In this document: in pieces, positions 1 through 14,458 of the stretch | Position numbering within the stretch: position 1 is the stretch's first letter | Layout: the number at the start of each line of letters is the position of its first letter | Assembly (NCBI RefSeq): GCF_025399195.1 | Contig: NW_026252103.1 | Coordinates: forward strand, 62,001-126,000 | Source of the DNA: Umbelopsis ramanniana AG | Lineage: Eukaryota > Mucoromycota > Umbelopsidomycetes > Umbelopsidales > Umbelopsidaceae | Direction of reading: 5' to 3' | Length of the DNA stretch: 64,000 bases | Notes under the pieces: model-generated | Seen by the model: the letters and a program-made list of their open reading frames with translations, nothing else | What the model was told of the DNA's origin: nothing | Database searches by the model: none | Made by a program: the position numbers and the translations under genes

Positions 1-3000
1 AGCTATCAAAAGAAGTTGTTTTTTTTTTTACTTACGTGAGCAAACGAGCAGTAGCGTGACCACCATACGCTTCATAAAGTCGCAAGATAACGTCATCTGA
101 GTCTTCAGCTCGTTTAATTGTATCCAATACGACATTAGGTGCTCCTTCAATGCGGAAATGAGAGATAGGGTCAGACAGCGCTGTAGCTTTGGCAGTCGAC
201 ACCACTCGGCTAAGGAGTGGGACGTTGAACTTGAAGCCTTCAGCGACGACGTCGGATTGCAAAAAGTGGCCTTCGTGAGGGTAGACTGCATATTTGAATA
301 CATGATGGCCTAAAGGAAAAGTGTGGAAGTCGATGGATGATTCGTTAATATGCTGCTTTGTACTATAGCACATTAAGAATAAAATATAGGAGTTCATCAT
401 ACCAATATCACAGTTCGGGTCTGGTGCTTTTGGTGAACGGATGAGCGAGAGACGCACAACGTTTTCATGAGCTGCATAGCCGTACTTGCAATCGTTCAAA
501 AGTGCCACACCATAGCCGTATTCCGACATATCCGCGAACTTGTGGCCGACGACCTCAAACTTTGCACTTTCCCATGAGGTGTTGTAATGAGTAGGTCTCT
601 GGATGGTGCCAAATTGAGTCTCGTATGTGACCTGATCCGTCAAAATATTCCAAGCAAATTCCACTTTCTGCAAAGCGACCATATAATGTTTAGAATAAAG
701 CAGGACATATCTGTAGTAAAACATGATGGTGACTTACCAAGAATTGGCGGTTTTCGTTCCAGTCCAATTCAGTCTCAAAGTCGATTCGCTTCGAAATAGC
801 CGTGATGACCACAATCTGTCTCAATCGACTTGTCTCGGAAATCGTCTTTTCAATCAACAAGGATACTCTCAGAGGACCTTGCTCCAAAATCTGAACAGAA
901 CCCTTCTCAACCTGTCTGCCCTTCTCCAAATGGTAAATTTCCGTATCCCTTTTTGAACATAACAAAATCAGCACTCTGTAACTTCAATTTGCCATGTATA
1001 CTTTTAAAGATTCTCACCAAGCGTCCCAGAAGAGTGGCACATCTTCATACATAGTGAACACGTTGCCTCGTTCGCCAGGTTTGATGAGCTCGCGGCCATT
1101 GCCGGCTTTGTCTCGTAACCCAACCAAGTGGCCAGACTTGTCGAACGTTGCCTTGATATAAATATTGTCGACAATGATATTATTGTTACGATCTGTTTCA
1201 AAAGTGACAGGTGTGAATGTTGGGTTTTCTTGCAGCAGGTATCCTCGGCTGCCAAAGGCAGGGACATCTTGAACTAGAGAGTTGAAAGTAGAGAAATGAG
1301 CAAGGAATCTTTATATACTGTTTGTTCAAAGTGCATATCAATATACCTAGAGCGTATCCGGTGCGCCCAAATGCAGAGTACTGCTTCATGGTGGGCAATC
1401 CTTCAGCAAGTGGGATTTCAATGATCTCAGTACGTGGCCAGCACAAGGAGTTGAACACCGCAAGGCCTATTCATGAACAGTCAATACCAAATGTTGCGCG
1501 AATTCAAGCAGAGGTTCAAATATTATACCTTTTTTGCCTTCAGAGATGTTGGGGTCGAGTTGGAGGACGGTGTCCAGCAATTCATCTCGCATCACAGTAC
1601 CCAAGGTATCAACTTCTGTGTGCATCTGTTGAGAGGAAATCATTATTAGGTGCTGTGTTTGTCGTTACGGTGTTGCCAAACGATGACGACTTACCCGTAA
1701 AACATCATCATACACCATTTCAATGGCAGAGCCGGGCAAGACATCGTGGAACTGCACAAGACACACCATTTTCCAAAAGCGCTCAACCTCAGACTTGGGA
1801 TAACTGACGTGCACAAAGGTTAGCCGTAAGCATTTGCGGTGATTACCAACATCCGCTGCGCAATAAGCATATATACGTACACAAATGAATATGGGTCTGC
1901 ATTCATGGCGAGAGTAGCTAAAATTTCGAGCTCACGCAACAAAAATTCACAAGAACGATTGTACCGCTTGGTAATCGCATGAGTAGTGTAGGTTCCACGA
2001 TGTAACTCAAAGTACTAAGCGAAGAACAGTGGAAAAGTTAAATTGAGTTGATAAGGACGATATGCCGCATTAGGATCACTTACCAGTTCACCTTTCCATG
2101 ACGATAACTCTGCCCCTGATTTCTCAATGTTTTCGTAGAACTCGTTGGCACTACCCATTTTCACCTTGGCCAAACCATCGACGTTTTCCATACGTTTCAA
2201 TCGTTCAATCATTCCAGCCAAAGGACCACCACCTCCATCGCCGTTGCCGTATACCAGCAAGCTTGAGTTTGTGTATTCCTTATCACGGTGATTACGCACA
2301 CTAGTAAAAGAAAAAAGTTAGCGTTGTGTGAATAACCGTGAAAACCGTAATGACTAAAGACTTACGTTCGAATCAACTCTTCCGGCGTACACTGTGCATT
2401 GTAGGTTTCTGAAGGAGCCATGTGGGTTATGACTCGGGATCCATCCAAAGCGGTCCACCAAAAGGTTGTGAAAGGAAACTAATGGGTGAAAGCGATATCA
2501 GCGTACGAGTTTAAAAAAAGGTAGACAAGGCCGAGAGTATACCTTGTTAATGTTGTTCCACGAAAGCTTTTGCGTGAAAAAATATTTCATGTCAGCTTGC
2601 AGAATTAGTTGTGGTATCTGTGGCGAATATCCAAACGTGTCTGGTAGCCAGAACACGGTACATCGCTTGCCAAACTGTTCTTCAAAAAACCGTTGTCTGA
2701 AGGATGGAGATGGTTAGCAGCCATATCATCTCAATGGGCCTTGCAAGGCATGTAAGTAATTACCCTAATAGGAATTGCCGAACCAACGACTCTCCGCTTG
2801 GAATATTGCAATCCATCTCGACCCAGGTCTTTTTTTCGTGGAGAGCAAATCATTGGTTAACTACGCTTCGGTTACCGATGATAACGATCTATTCAAAATT
2901 TTACTTACACCTCCAATTGGGTTGAATTGTCCAACTGTCACCTTTTCGCGGATTCGTTCCCATAACTTTGGATAATTGTCCTTGACCCATTCGTACTGTT

Positions 3001-4243
3001 GAGCTTGTGAACAAACAAAAGTGTACTCTGGATATCGATCCATCAAGTCGATCTGTGTAGACCAACTCCGCCCAGCCTTTCTAATAGTTTCATCGAACGG
3101 CCATAACCATGCGGTATCAATGTGACAATGGCCCAACGCAGTGATTTCATGTTGCGAGTCACCATTTTTGGCACCTAGAAACTCTGAAGCTATTCGGATG
3201 CCTTCTTCCAGTGTTCGGTCATCGCCGGCTCTAAAGACATTGACGATTCTGTTGGCAGTGTGAAGTGCTTGTGCTGCTCGAAGCGATTCTTGAGGAAGAT
3301 CCCTGCTCATACCTAAGATGATTTGGAAATCATAGAGTAGCTTCCAGGCAAGTTTGTTCGGCACGGCAAGGTCCTAAAGAAAGAAAGAAATTGTCAGCTT
3401 GAATGAGTCTATAACAAAATTTTAGTCCATTTTCCTCACCAATTCATTCAAGTTGAAAAAGCGGTTCGGGTCAGGAGGACCAATGAGGCCATTTCCCGCG
3501 CCAAACATGCCATTACAAGCCATTTCTATGTAAAATTGGATAGGGTCACCGCCTCGCGCACTTGTAGTCAACACATACTCGTGACGAGCATCGCTTCCAG
3601 CTTTGTCAAATGAAAAACTGTTAGACGATTCTCTAAATGATTCTGATTCCAGCAACTAATCTCTATTATTCTTACCTCCACCTGTAAAGCCTTGAATAGG
3701 GGTTCCATCCATGCTCCAGACCAATGCCTCATTATCTGCATTCCATATAAAATGAACTTCTTCGCCAGCGAACTCGTTGGGAATGCGGACTTGGACATGA
3801 AACCAGTGTGTTGCCTAACATGTTAGTAAGATATATTAGCATCCAATGGAACGGTCATCATAGATAGGATTCCAAAGCCATACACACCCATGATGGGCCA
3901 AACCACTCGCCAAGACGAGTAGGCCTAAATTCTTGTTGGATAGCTTCTTCGAAAGATATACGTTTGAGGTCCGGGACACTGAAGACCAGAAGCGATATGA
4001 ATTCCTCTGTCATGGCAGGGTTGTTAATTGTTTTCTGATCAACATAGAATTCTGTAAAATGCCTAGATTGCGAGCATTACCTGAACTGGTCCGAGCTTTG
4101 TATAGCTGAGAGAGTAGATTAATGTCGTTGCCATTTGCGCCACCGCTTGTGAAATTACTACATCGGTCAATGGTAATGCTGCGAATCAGTCTTGGGGTTG
4201 CCAATGGTTTTGCAGCCTTAGAGGTTGGTTGCATTGGACCCAT
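1..4243 (-). CDS. AMS1: Alpha-mannosidase, GH38 (Ams1/MAN2C1 type), C-terminus cut by window edge
   Basis: Hydrolyses terminal alpha-linked mannose. In yeast the Ams1 homologue is delivered from cytosol to vacuole, and MAN2C1 is cytosolic. The start at 4243 fits the family's N-terminal opening ([14 protein letters not shown]). The GH38 core is clear: a zinc-site segment [16 protein letters not shown] near 3090-3150, a nucleophile motif [11 protein letters not shown] near 2630-2660, and [13 protein letters not shown] near 1740, which carries a further conserved His. The gene is broken by about ten short GT-AG introns, with exons at roughly 4085-4243, 3896-4006, 3422-3655 and 2861-3364 among others. 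The last visible exon ends at about position 36 with a donor (gtaag on the minus strand), so positions 1-35 are intron and the final exon or exons lie outside. No signal peptide is seen, which agrees with a cytosolic or vacuolar enzyme rather than the Golgi type. Family assignment is firm; individual small exon edges are not. Confidence 0.93.
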
Positions 4244-4900
4244 AATATTTCGTTTGGCAGTAGTAGTTCGGTGAGTTGTAAAGAAGAATATAGGATTTTC
4301 ACCGAGTACCCGCGGTTGAACAAAATTCTGTTTTGTAAGGTTTTTCCCCGCCTTTTTACTTATTTTTTAATTTTTTGTGATGGGCTGACTGCCCTTTTTT
4401 TTTCAATCTCAGGATTCACACTGTTCGTTGTGCATCCTTCCATGTAAAGCGCCACAGCTCATATGCTACACTGTGGATTTACAGATTTACAGTAGAGATG
4501 GTCATTCATAGATACCGAGCATTGCACCAGCACAATCGGTTGGCTCAACGTAGAACATCCCGTTCTCTCATCTATAAAGAGTGAACGTAAACATGTCGAG
4601 TTTAACCTTTTTTTAAGAAAAGAAAAAGATAGCCTTTAGTCTTGGTCATGTGAGCACTGCTACCTCATTGACCACTACATTCTTGCCGGTTTCCGGTCAC
4701 TGCATTTGTACGTTAACGTGAACGGTAAGCAGGTTATTGTATAACAAACAAACAAACGGCGGCTTCGGAGATACAAGGTGGGTGGCCATGTAACGGAACA
4801 TCGTTCTGATGGATTTTAAAAGGCAGACAAGGCATACGCCCCTTTTGAAGGTAAAATTTACAAATGTGTACAAAATCTTTACTCAATCGTTCTCTTATAT
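4244..4900. other. Intergenic: promoter of GH38 gene and 3' end of the zinc-finger gene
   Basis: About 650 bp with poly-T stretches (near 4370-4405) and no supported ORF. It must hold the minus-strand promoter of the mannosidase and the 3' UTR of the Sfp1-like gene. No recognisable regulatory site was identified. Confidence 0.5.
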
Positions 4901-5822
4901 TCACGGGCTGCAGCTAGATCTAGGACTGGCACTTGGTCGAGGCACCAGGTGGTTCAAATGGCTGTTGATGATCATCAAATGAGAGTGTTCAACATGATAT
5001 TTGAGACCATTGAGATTTTTATATCGCTTGTTGCACGAGCCAATAGTACATTCAAATGGCCGTTGGAGCTTCTTTTCAGTGTCACTTTCATTGTTCCCGT
5101 GATGGCCATGTAAGTTGTGATACTTGAGCCCGTTAGGGTTTTTATATGCCTTATCGCAACCTGGAACGGAGCACCGGAAGGGTTTGTTTGCGTTGACTAT
5201 TAGAATAATAAGTTAGATACATTGGACAGTAGGTACAGCCTGGTTGACTTTTAAGTAGTCGTGTGGTTTCACACATCACACGGTGAAACTTTAGCGAACC
5301 GCCGTAGCATTATAATAAAAAAAAGTGATCCATACCATCTTGGGTAGCGAATGACGCCAAAGCAGAGCTAGCATCCACTAATCCTGCGTGAGCTAGAAAG
5401 TCTTCTCCTAAGGCGGTAGGAGTAGTGACAGCCGAAAACGAGGTTGGCAAGTTCATGGTCTCAATGGTAAGATGGGGTCGAGGGCTCTCTGGTGGTACAC
5501 TACGTTGACGTTTGTGGCCCCGTCCGTCAGTATTGGAAATGGTACTGGGGCAAATGGGTAGGGATTCTTCCTTATCGGACAAGTTGACTCGTTTCATTCC
5601 GACAAGGGGTGGCATCACCATAGTGAGATCTAAATCCTCACTAACAAGAACATCATCCACAGAGGCATCTTCTGTTAATTCCATAGGTACAGTCTCTTCT
5701 TCTTCAAATCGTACATGGCATTCTTCGTAATGTTCTAACAGATCATGTAGGTCTCCCAATGTCTGGCCGCAGCACGCAAAATCTCGACAGAAGTCAAATT
5801 CTAATTCTCTTATATCAGCCAA
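4901..5822 (-). CDS. Sfp1-like C2H2 zinc-finger transcription factor
   Basis: Exon A (about 5335-5822) encodes an N-terminal block with an atypical finger-like segment FCRDFACCGQTLGDLHDLLEH..EECH followed by an acidic stretch, as in fungal Sfp1-like proteins. After an intron (about 5199-5335) exon B encodes two C2H2 fingers of near-repeat sequence: C-x4-C..KAYKNPNGLKYHNLHGH and C-x4-C..KRYKNLNGLKYHVEHSH. It ends at a TGA at 4901-4903. In yeast Sfp1 controls ribosomal-protein and ribosome-biogenesis genes under nutrient signalling; that role here is inference. The frame stays open upstream of the ATG at 5822 and reads HFPHRPSLADIRELEF, a likely conserved part. An additional 5' exon upstream of about 5840, joined at one of the AG sites at 5847-5860, is therefore probable and the true start is not fixed. 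Confidence 0.82.
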
Positions 5823-5915
5823 AGAAGGTCGATGTGGGAAATGTGCAACATCTGTTATCCTGTTATGTGTATAGAATACAACGAAGGTTGTAAGTGCTTC
5901 GTTAGCATGGGGTGT

Positions 5916-6323
5916 TCAAACAATCATGGCCGAGTTAAACCAGCTATTTTCCACTTTACCATGAACGGCGTTCTGAATTGCCGTTAAGTTGAAATGGCGG
6001 TTTATCAACGGAAGCTGGCATGGTGGACGATCAAGTAATAAGTAAAGATAAATATAAGACGAAGCGGATGGATAATAAATTGGTGTAATGATGGTTCGAA
6101 GCTTCTTTGACAACAATTGGGACAACAAAGGTGCAGAAGATAGAGTGGAACCTATTTCGTAAAATATAGGCGCAATGTGAAATTTTTCAGTTAATGCTTT
6201 TGACCCCAGTGCAGGATCTTCTCTCCGATCCATATTGGCGTTCCAAAGTGCCTTTACTTCGTATAACGTCAGACTGTATGACAGAACTAACAGTGCAGCA
6301 TAACCGTTAATGATTGATATCAT
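5916..6323 (-). CDS. Uncertain 135-codon ORF upstream of the Sfp1-like gene
   Basis: An uninterrupted ATG-to-stop frame of 135 residues, starting with a hydrophobic stretch (INGYAALLVLSYSLTL) and holding another (YIYLYLLL). I recognise no family. It lies where a 5' exon or 5' UTR of the Sfp1-like gene is expected, so it could be part of that transcript, a separate small gene or a chance ORF. Confidence 0.2.
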   Translation of the reverse strand: MISIINGYAALLVLSYSLTLYEVKALWNANMDRREDPALGSKALTEKFHIAPIFYEIGSTLSSAPLLSQLLSKKLRTIITPIYYPSASSYIYLYLLLDRPPCQLPLINRHFNLTAIQNAVHGKVENSWFNSAMIV

Positions 6324-7738
6324 TTGTACAATGACGAATATGCTTCTAATCTATTCTTTGGTCCCACCCCAGTAACGCCTCATGCCCACTATACGCTTTT
6401 TGCTCTTGTTCTGTAGATACCCTTCGCAACTTGAAACATGTTTCTGGTCTCGGTCAGAATCACATGACCATTCTTATTATCATTGGCCTAACTTTATCAT
6501 ATACGGCTGTTGCATCTGACACACTAGGGACAACCTTCTAACATTGGTGGCTCTGTCGAACAAGGTACGAAACGAAACGCCAGAGTTGGTTCCAGACCAT
6601 TTGCTGTAGAAGCTCAGTCAAAAATAGCCTACTTCATTCAAATCTAGCGTGCGAAAATACAGTAAATCGCTCTTGGGTCATGCATTGTCAATAAGGACAA
6701 TGACTTCCAATGAAAATGATACTAGTTTTACGTAGTCAGTTTTTTGCTTTCTCAAGAATACGGAAAACCATATACTTTAAAATTCAAAGTGCGTATGTCG
6801 CAATGTTAAGATTAAGCATACTTTGGATGGTTTATGTCATTTGGTCTTACAATTTTGATATAACTGTTTCAGTAGTCTAAAGGTGGTTGCTATTTCAATT
6901 GAATGGAGTCTATCTTGAGCTTTGCTTCTCGCATTCTGATTGTCGAGTTCATATTTGTTACCGAGATTTCGGAATTCAGGGAAGAGCCTCGCTTTTGTTA
7001 TTTTGAGTTTTTGTTATCCTGTATTGAAATTTTTCATTGCCTTCCTATTCTTATTTTTTTTTGGCAAGGACGATGACTTTTTGAAATTTGTATTTTTCAT
7101 CAATGTAAGACTGTGATCTTGAAACATGATGAACATAACTATTGTAGCGCTACGGAGATTGAAGTGTGCGGCGAACGAGTCGTTACGTCGATCTCATGTG
7201 CAACAAAATCCTATGTGAAAAGCCAGTTTCTAATTTGTATTGCGTGTGAAGCGATCAAATCCGCACAACGATGACTATTGCAGATCCATGGATCAGATGG
7301 CGGAAATTAAAGTTGGATGTAGCTCCTGCTGGAAGGAAACCAAACAAATAGAAAGCAATTGAGCAAAAATAAAGTCTCAAACTAGCTGCATTAGATCAAA
7401 CAAAGACGGGTACTTCTGGGGTAGACCATGATTGAGTGGCTAGAAAGTTTCTGATATATGGCATCGATGAGAATTGTTCAATAACAGTGAAACAGCCTTC
7501 GACCAGAAAGGCAACTAATGATCAATGCATGAAAGATCATATGCCAGCTTACGTTAGACCAAGCAACTGTTCATTCACTTATAACGAAGCACTACGTTCC
7601 AACGCCGTTCTCCTTCCTGCGCGCAAAAATGGATAGCATCAATTAAATGATCAATCTTTCATGAACTTGAACTTCCTTTACTGTTCGGGAAAAGTACGAT
7701 GGGTCGTTATGTGGACATTATTGGCTATTTTACAAACC
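6324..7738. other. Intergenic, no supported gene
   Basis: About 1.4 kb of AT-rich DNA with stops in all frames. Two plus-strand ORFs of about 65 codons (7436-7636 and 7661-7852) have no recognisable product, and the second overlaps the MFS gene antisense. It may hold a long promoter for the Sfp1-like gene and the 3' UTR of the transporter. Confidence 0.5.
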
Positions 7739-9635
7739 TCACACACGGGATTGAATGGACATGATACCTCGAATGCCGCCAAATACAGCACTCAACAGCA
7801 GAAAGCCGCCGACAAAATACGTAATCTCGTTCCAACCGGCTTGAACACTTGAAGATGTGGTCAGAAAAATGGATCCCAGCGGATTCCCGACAATGTTGCC
7901 AGTGCCTCGCAGCATCATAAAAGCGCCTAGGGAAACAATGAGTACGCAGCCACACATGAATGCTCCACTGCGTCTTTTCTTACCACTTATTAATACAAAT
8001 TGATTTGGATCGTCAGCAATATCTGCAACCATACCTGGGAAACAGGTGGTAAATCCGGCCCCAAAGCCAGCATAAATGATAACATAGACAAATATCGTGG
8101 TAAGCGAGGAACCTGCCATTCGCCAGAGAACTAATGTACTCAGAGAAGCCGTTGTTGAAGAAATGACCAACGCTTTCCAGTAACCATATCGATCACATAC
8201 ATGTCCAAGCATCAATTGACCCACAACTGTCATGGCGTTCATGACTGAAACCAGCGTTGTCGAAGTCTGTACAGGCACACCCACAGATAAGGCATAAGCT
8301 GAGTTGAAAAAGATTGAGTTTACCATTCATTGATAAATTATAAAATGGAAGCTAGACCTACGTTGTATGAACAAGTTGGGAATGAAATAGCCAAGGCCTT
8401 GAAACAGTACGCATGCACCTAGAATAATAAATTTGCGGCTGGTCAAGAAGCGAAAGTCTTTGCCTGTGAACGATACGCGCATAGTCCCAGATGCATCAGG
8501 CAGGTAGCGAGTTCGCACAGCGTAGCTTGAGCTTAAGCACAGCACAAGTGTGAACAGACTTAAAATTCGTAGGGTCCATCGGAAGCCCACCGCGGCTAGT
8601 GATCTCTCAATGGCGATAGGAGTCACCAACCCCATCAGACCTGCGCCGGAGAAGATAATCCCAGTGGCAATGCCTCTATACTTGAACCACCACATGGGCA
8701 CAAAAGGCATGAATGCGTTCGATACTACAAAATTTTATGAGTAGCGGTCCTGCAGCCGTCTTATCCAGTGTACCACTTACCAAAGCTAGACCCAATTCCA
8801 AGAACAACGCCTTCAAATCAATGAGTACATAGAGCAGGAAATTTTTGAGCGTTCTGTGTTCTTACCCTGCGTTAGTATCAAATGCCAAACATTGGTGGCA
8901 AAAGACGCCCCGATTAGCCCAGAGGCCATAATGAACGAACCCGCGTACATGAGCGTCTTTAGACTGAACCGCGCACTCAATGCCGCTACAAGACCAGCTC
9001 CCATAAGCGTCAAACCACTCCATAAGGCACCTACTGATACTAAAGAAGTAATGCCTGCATCCTGAAACTCGGGTTGTGTGGAGTAATAATTTTGGAAAAT
9101 AGAATAAGAAAGCGGCAAGCCATATGTCTGTCCAAGTGTAAGAAGAAGAATTGGGAGAGAGTGTGAGTAATACCAAGCCAACAAGCTATACAAATGAAAG
9201 GAGGACGCCGCCATGCACAAGCCTTCATGAAGTTCGAGGTAATTACTAAAAGAGACAAGGTTTTTTGAAAGGCACTTACACAACCTGTTGTAAAATGTGA
9301 ATATCACGTAGGAGGTTGTCATTTGCCATCCTCCCATTCGTATCACCATCAAAACAATTACCTTCCACAAAAAAGCCGCAAATCAAAATTAAGATAGCAT
9401 TAATGCCCTTATCTACTGGCGGTAGAGAGAATTCTGTTCGGGAAGGAGGCTCTCCGTTCTCAGGCAGTGCGTCTGAAGATTCACTGCCTACATCAGCCGT
9501 CATCAAGGTAGTCATTGATATCTCGCCTACCCCATCATTTTCAACAATCATGGGTTCAGATGTCCAGATGTTCTGTATGGGTGAATGCTGCTCAGCAGCA
9601 TTTGATTGCATTGGGTCTTCTTCCATTAAAGTCAT
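7739..9635 (-). CDS. Monocarboxylate-transporter-like MFS permease
   Basis: A member of the MCT branch of the major facilitator superfamily; the substrate cannot be told from sequence (monocarboxylates, riboflavin or other small solutes are known for fungal relatives). A hydrophilic N-terminus of about 70 residues precedes TM1 (INAILILICGFFVEG). Family landmarks include YGLPLSYSIFQNYYS after TM1, MWWFKYRGIATGIIFSGAG between TM4 and TM5, and a second six-TM half from LSVGVPVQTSTTLVS onward. Inferred exons on the minus strand: 9635-9362, a 5-nt microexon 9284-9280, 9127 to about 8875, a short exon reading GVVLGIGSSF near 8780-8815, about 8725-8361, then about 8300-7984 and 7926-7739. The intron 7983-7927 is 57 nt, stop-free and in frame, so a naive reading would include it. 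The stop is at 7739-7741. Confidence 0.9.
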
Positions 9636-9840
9636 AGTTTTGCTGTTTCAAAAGTAGGAAGTAGGACTAAAAATGCGGCGGTTTTTTTTTCGAAAAGATT
9701 TGGGTTTAAATGGGACCTGGATACTGAAATGCGGGGTGGCGCAGCTAAGCGGCACACGATGATGTTTTCATTTATGAGATAAGGTTTTCTCTATTAAGCT
9801 TCTGGAGAATCTGATAGGACGTGAAGTACCTCAGAAGCGT

Positions 9841-10282
9841 TCACAACTGCAATTGGTATAAAGCTATTCGCCTTTCTGTGCTGAGTTGATTAGCACAGCG
9901 TACTTTACTTGTCCTTCTTGTTTTCAGTACAAATATCCCCTGGATAGCTAGTGTCAACTCGAAACTCTGCGATTGTACTGTAAAGGGAGCCGGAAGAACA
10001 GAATGGTTGGTCATTGGACCTACGATTGACAGGGACGTTTTCCATCGGGAAAAGCAAGTAAACATTGGTGCAATGTGGTACTAGACCTGATCAAGAAGTT
10101 GAGCTCAATACATTTTCTCCATTCGACTTTGCAACGCGACGGTACAGACTCGATACATACCTTAAGCCAATCACCAAGCAGTACACTATTCTCACTTTGC
10201 AAAATCTTTGCTTTGGCGGCAATGGTCAGTGATATCGGGCACATGACTGGGTAAAATTTCTGTGCGCATTCATTCATAGTTC
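9841..10282 (-). CDS. Hypothetical small protein, gene model unresolved
   Basis: An ATG at 10282 opens 39 codons (MNECAQKFYPVMCPISL..., ending LLGDWLK) followed by a good donor, gtatgt, at about 10160. A second open stretch at 9841-10018 reads FTVQSQSFELTLAIQGIFVL and ends at a TGA. I could not find a splice that keeps both in frame, and no family is recognised. Its start lies only about 120 bp from the divergent PIN-domain gene, so a shared promoter is possible. It could also be a chance ORF or a decayed gene. Confidence 0.25.
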
Positions 10283-10401
10283 TTTCTCTTTGACCGTTAC
10301 CCTGAACCACTTTAACTCTCGCGCGTATAACACTTTAAGTTACTATACTTGCTACTATCTTTTAAAAACCCAACTAAAAAAAAAAGAAGGCTCCGAGCAA
10401 A

Positions 10402-11274
10402 ATGTTCTCTACTGACAAAACCAACTTTCTGATCATCGACACCTGCACCTTACTCCATAGTCCTGACCTTATCACAAAACTCGTTTCTACCGTGTACCGC
10501 AAGTCGCTCAACTTCACAGTAGTCATTCCAACTATAGTCATCAGAGAGCTTCTAGCACAAGAGGTTTGGATAAATCATTTGTAAACCAGATGCGCATGCA
10601 TACTAACAAAGAAATAGTACAATAACACAGGTCGCAAGATGCTAAGTACTTATACTTCTTGGGCAACTCATCCAATGTACAAGAGCCGAAAAGTATTGCT
10701 TGCTAAAGAAGCTACTCAAATGTATGGATTCCTGAAACGATATATTGCTATGGATGTTCCAAACCTAGTCAAACAAGGCAATCTGGAAACAAAAAACTAT
10801 CCCATCGTGGTTAGTCACCTGTCATATCCTTTGTTTGATGTAGTATGTATGAATATATTAATGAAGCCTTCTGCTAGGTCGCCGACGACTTAATCCTGGA
10901 CTGCTTACTGTACGTATTGATTTGTCTTCATAAATTCATACGTAGTCATTCGAATTTGAGTATTGATCTAAATCATGATCTCTTGAAATGCTAGGTATTA
11001 TCACGAAAAATATGATGGTAATGCGACACTGATTTCCCATGATTGGGAACTCTGTTGCAAAGCCAAAGTATTCAAGATGAACACAATCAGCCAGTATGAC
11101 CATCAGAAATGGCGTGAGCTTTTGCGTGCTTGCCAAGTTGACGTTCATTTCAATTTGCTTCCAGCCAAATCAAAGAAGCGAAAGACTGGTCTCTCAGAAG
11201 CTGCAAAACAGGAGCTTATGTACAGGCCAATGATTGATTGCGATCTCGATACTGAAGACTTGTATAGAATGTAA
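10402..11274 (+). CDS. PIN-domain protein (Swt1-like or small PIN nuclease)
   Basis: PIN domains are metal-dependent RNases held together by acidic residues. The first acidic site is in FLIIDTCTLLHSP (exon 1, from the ATG at 10402), then VIPTIVIRELLAQE. The second is ADDLILDCLL (after an AG acceptor at about 10878) and the third SHDWELCCKAK (after an acceptor at about 10995). The spacing of D, DD and D matches PIN proteins such as Swt1, a nuclear RNA endonuclease. The C-terminal tail has a basic patch KSKKRK and ends at a TAA at 11272-11274. At least three introns are present. The first (about 10564-10637) has more than one possible acceptor, so the joint after LLAQE is uncertain. The length of roughly 215 residues is close to a single domain with no Swt1 C-terminal region. 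The target RNA is unknown. Confidence 0.72.
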
Positions 11275-14458
<3,184 letters not shown>

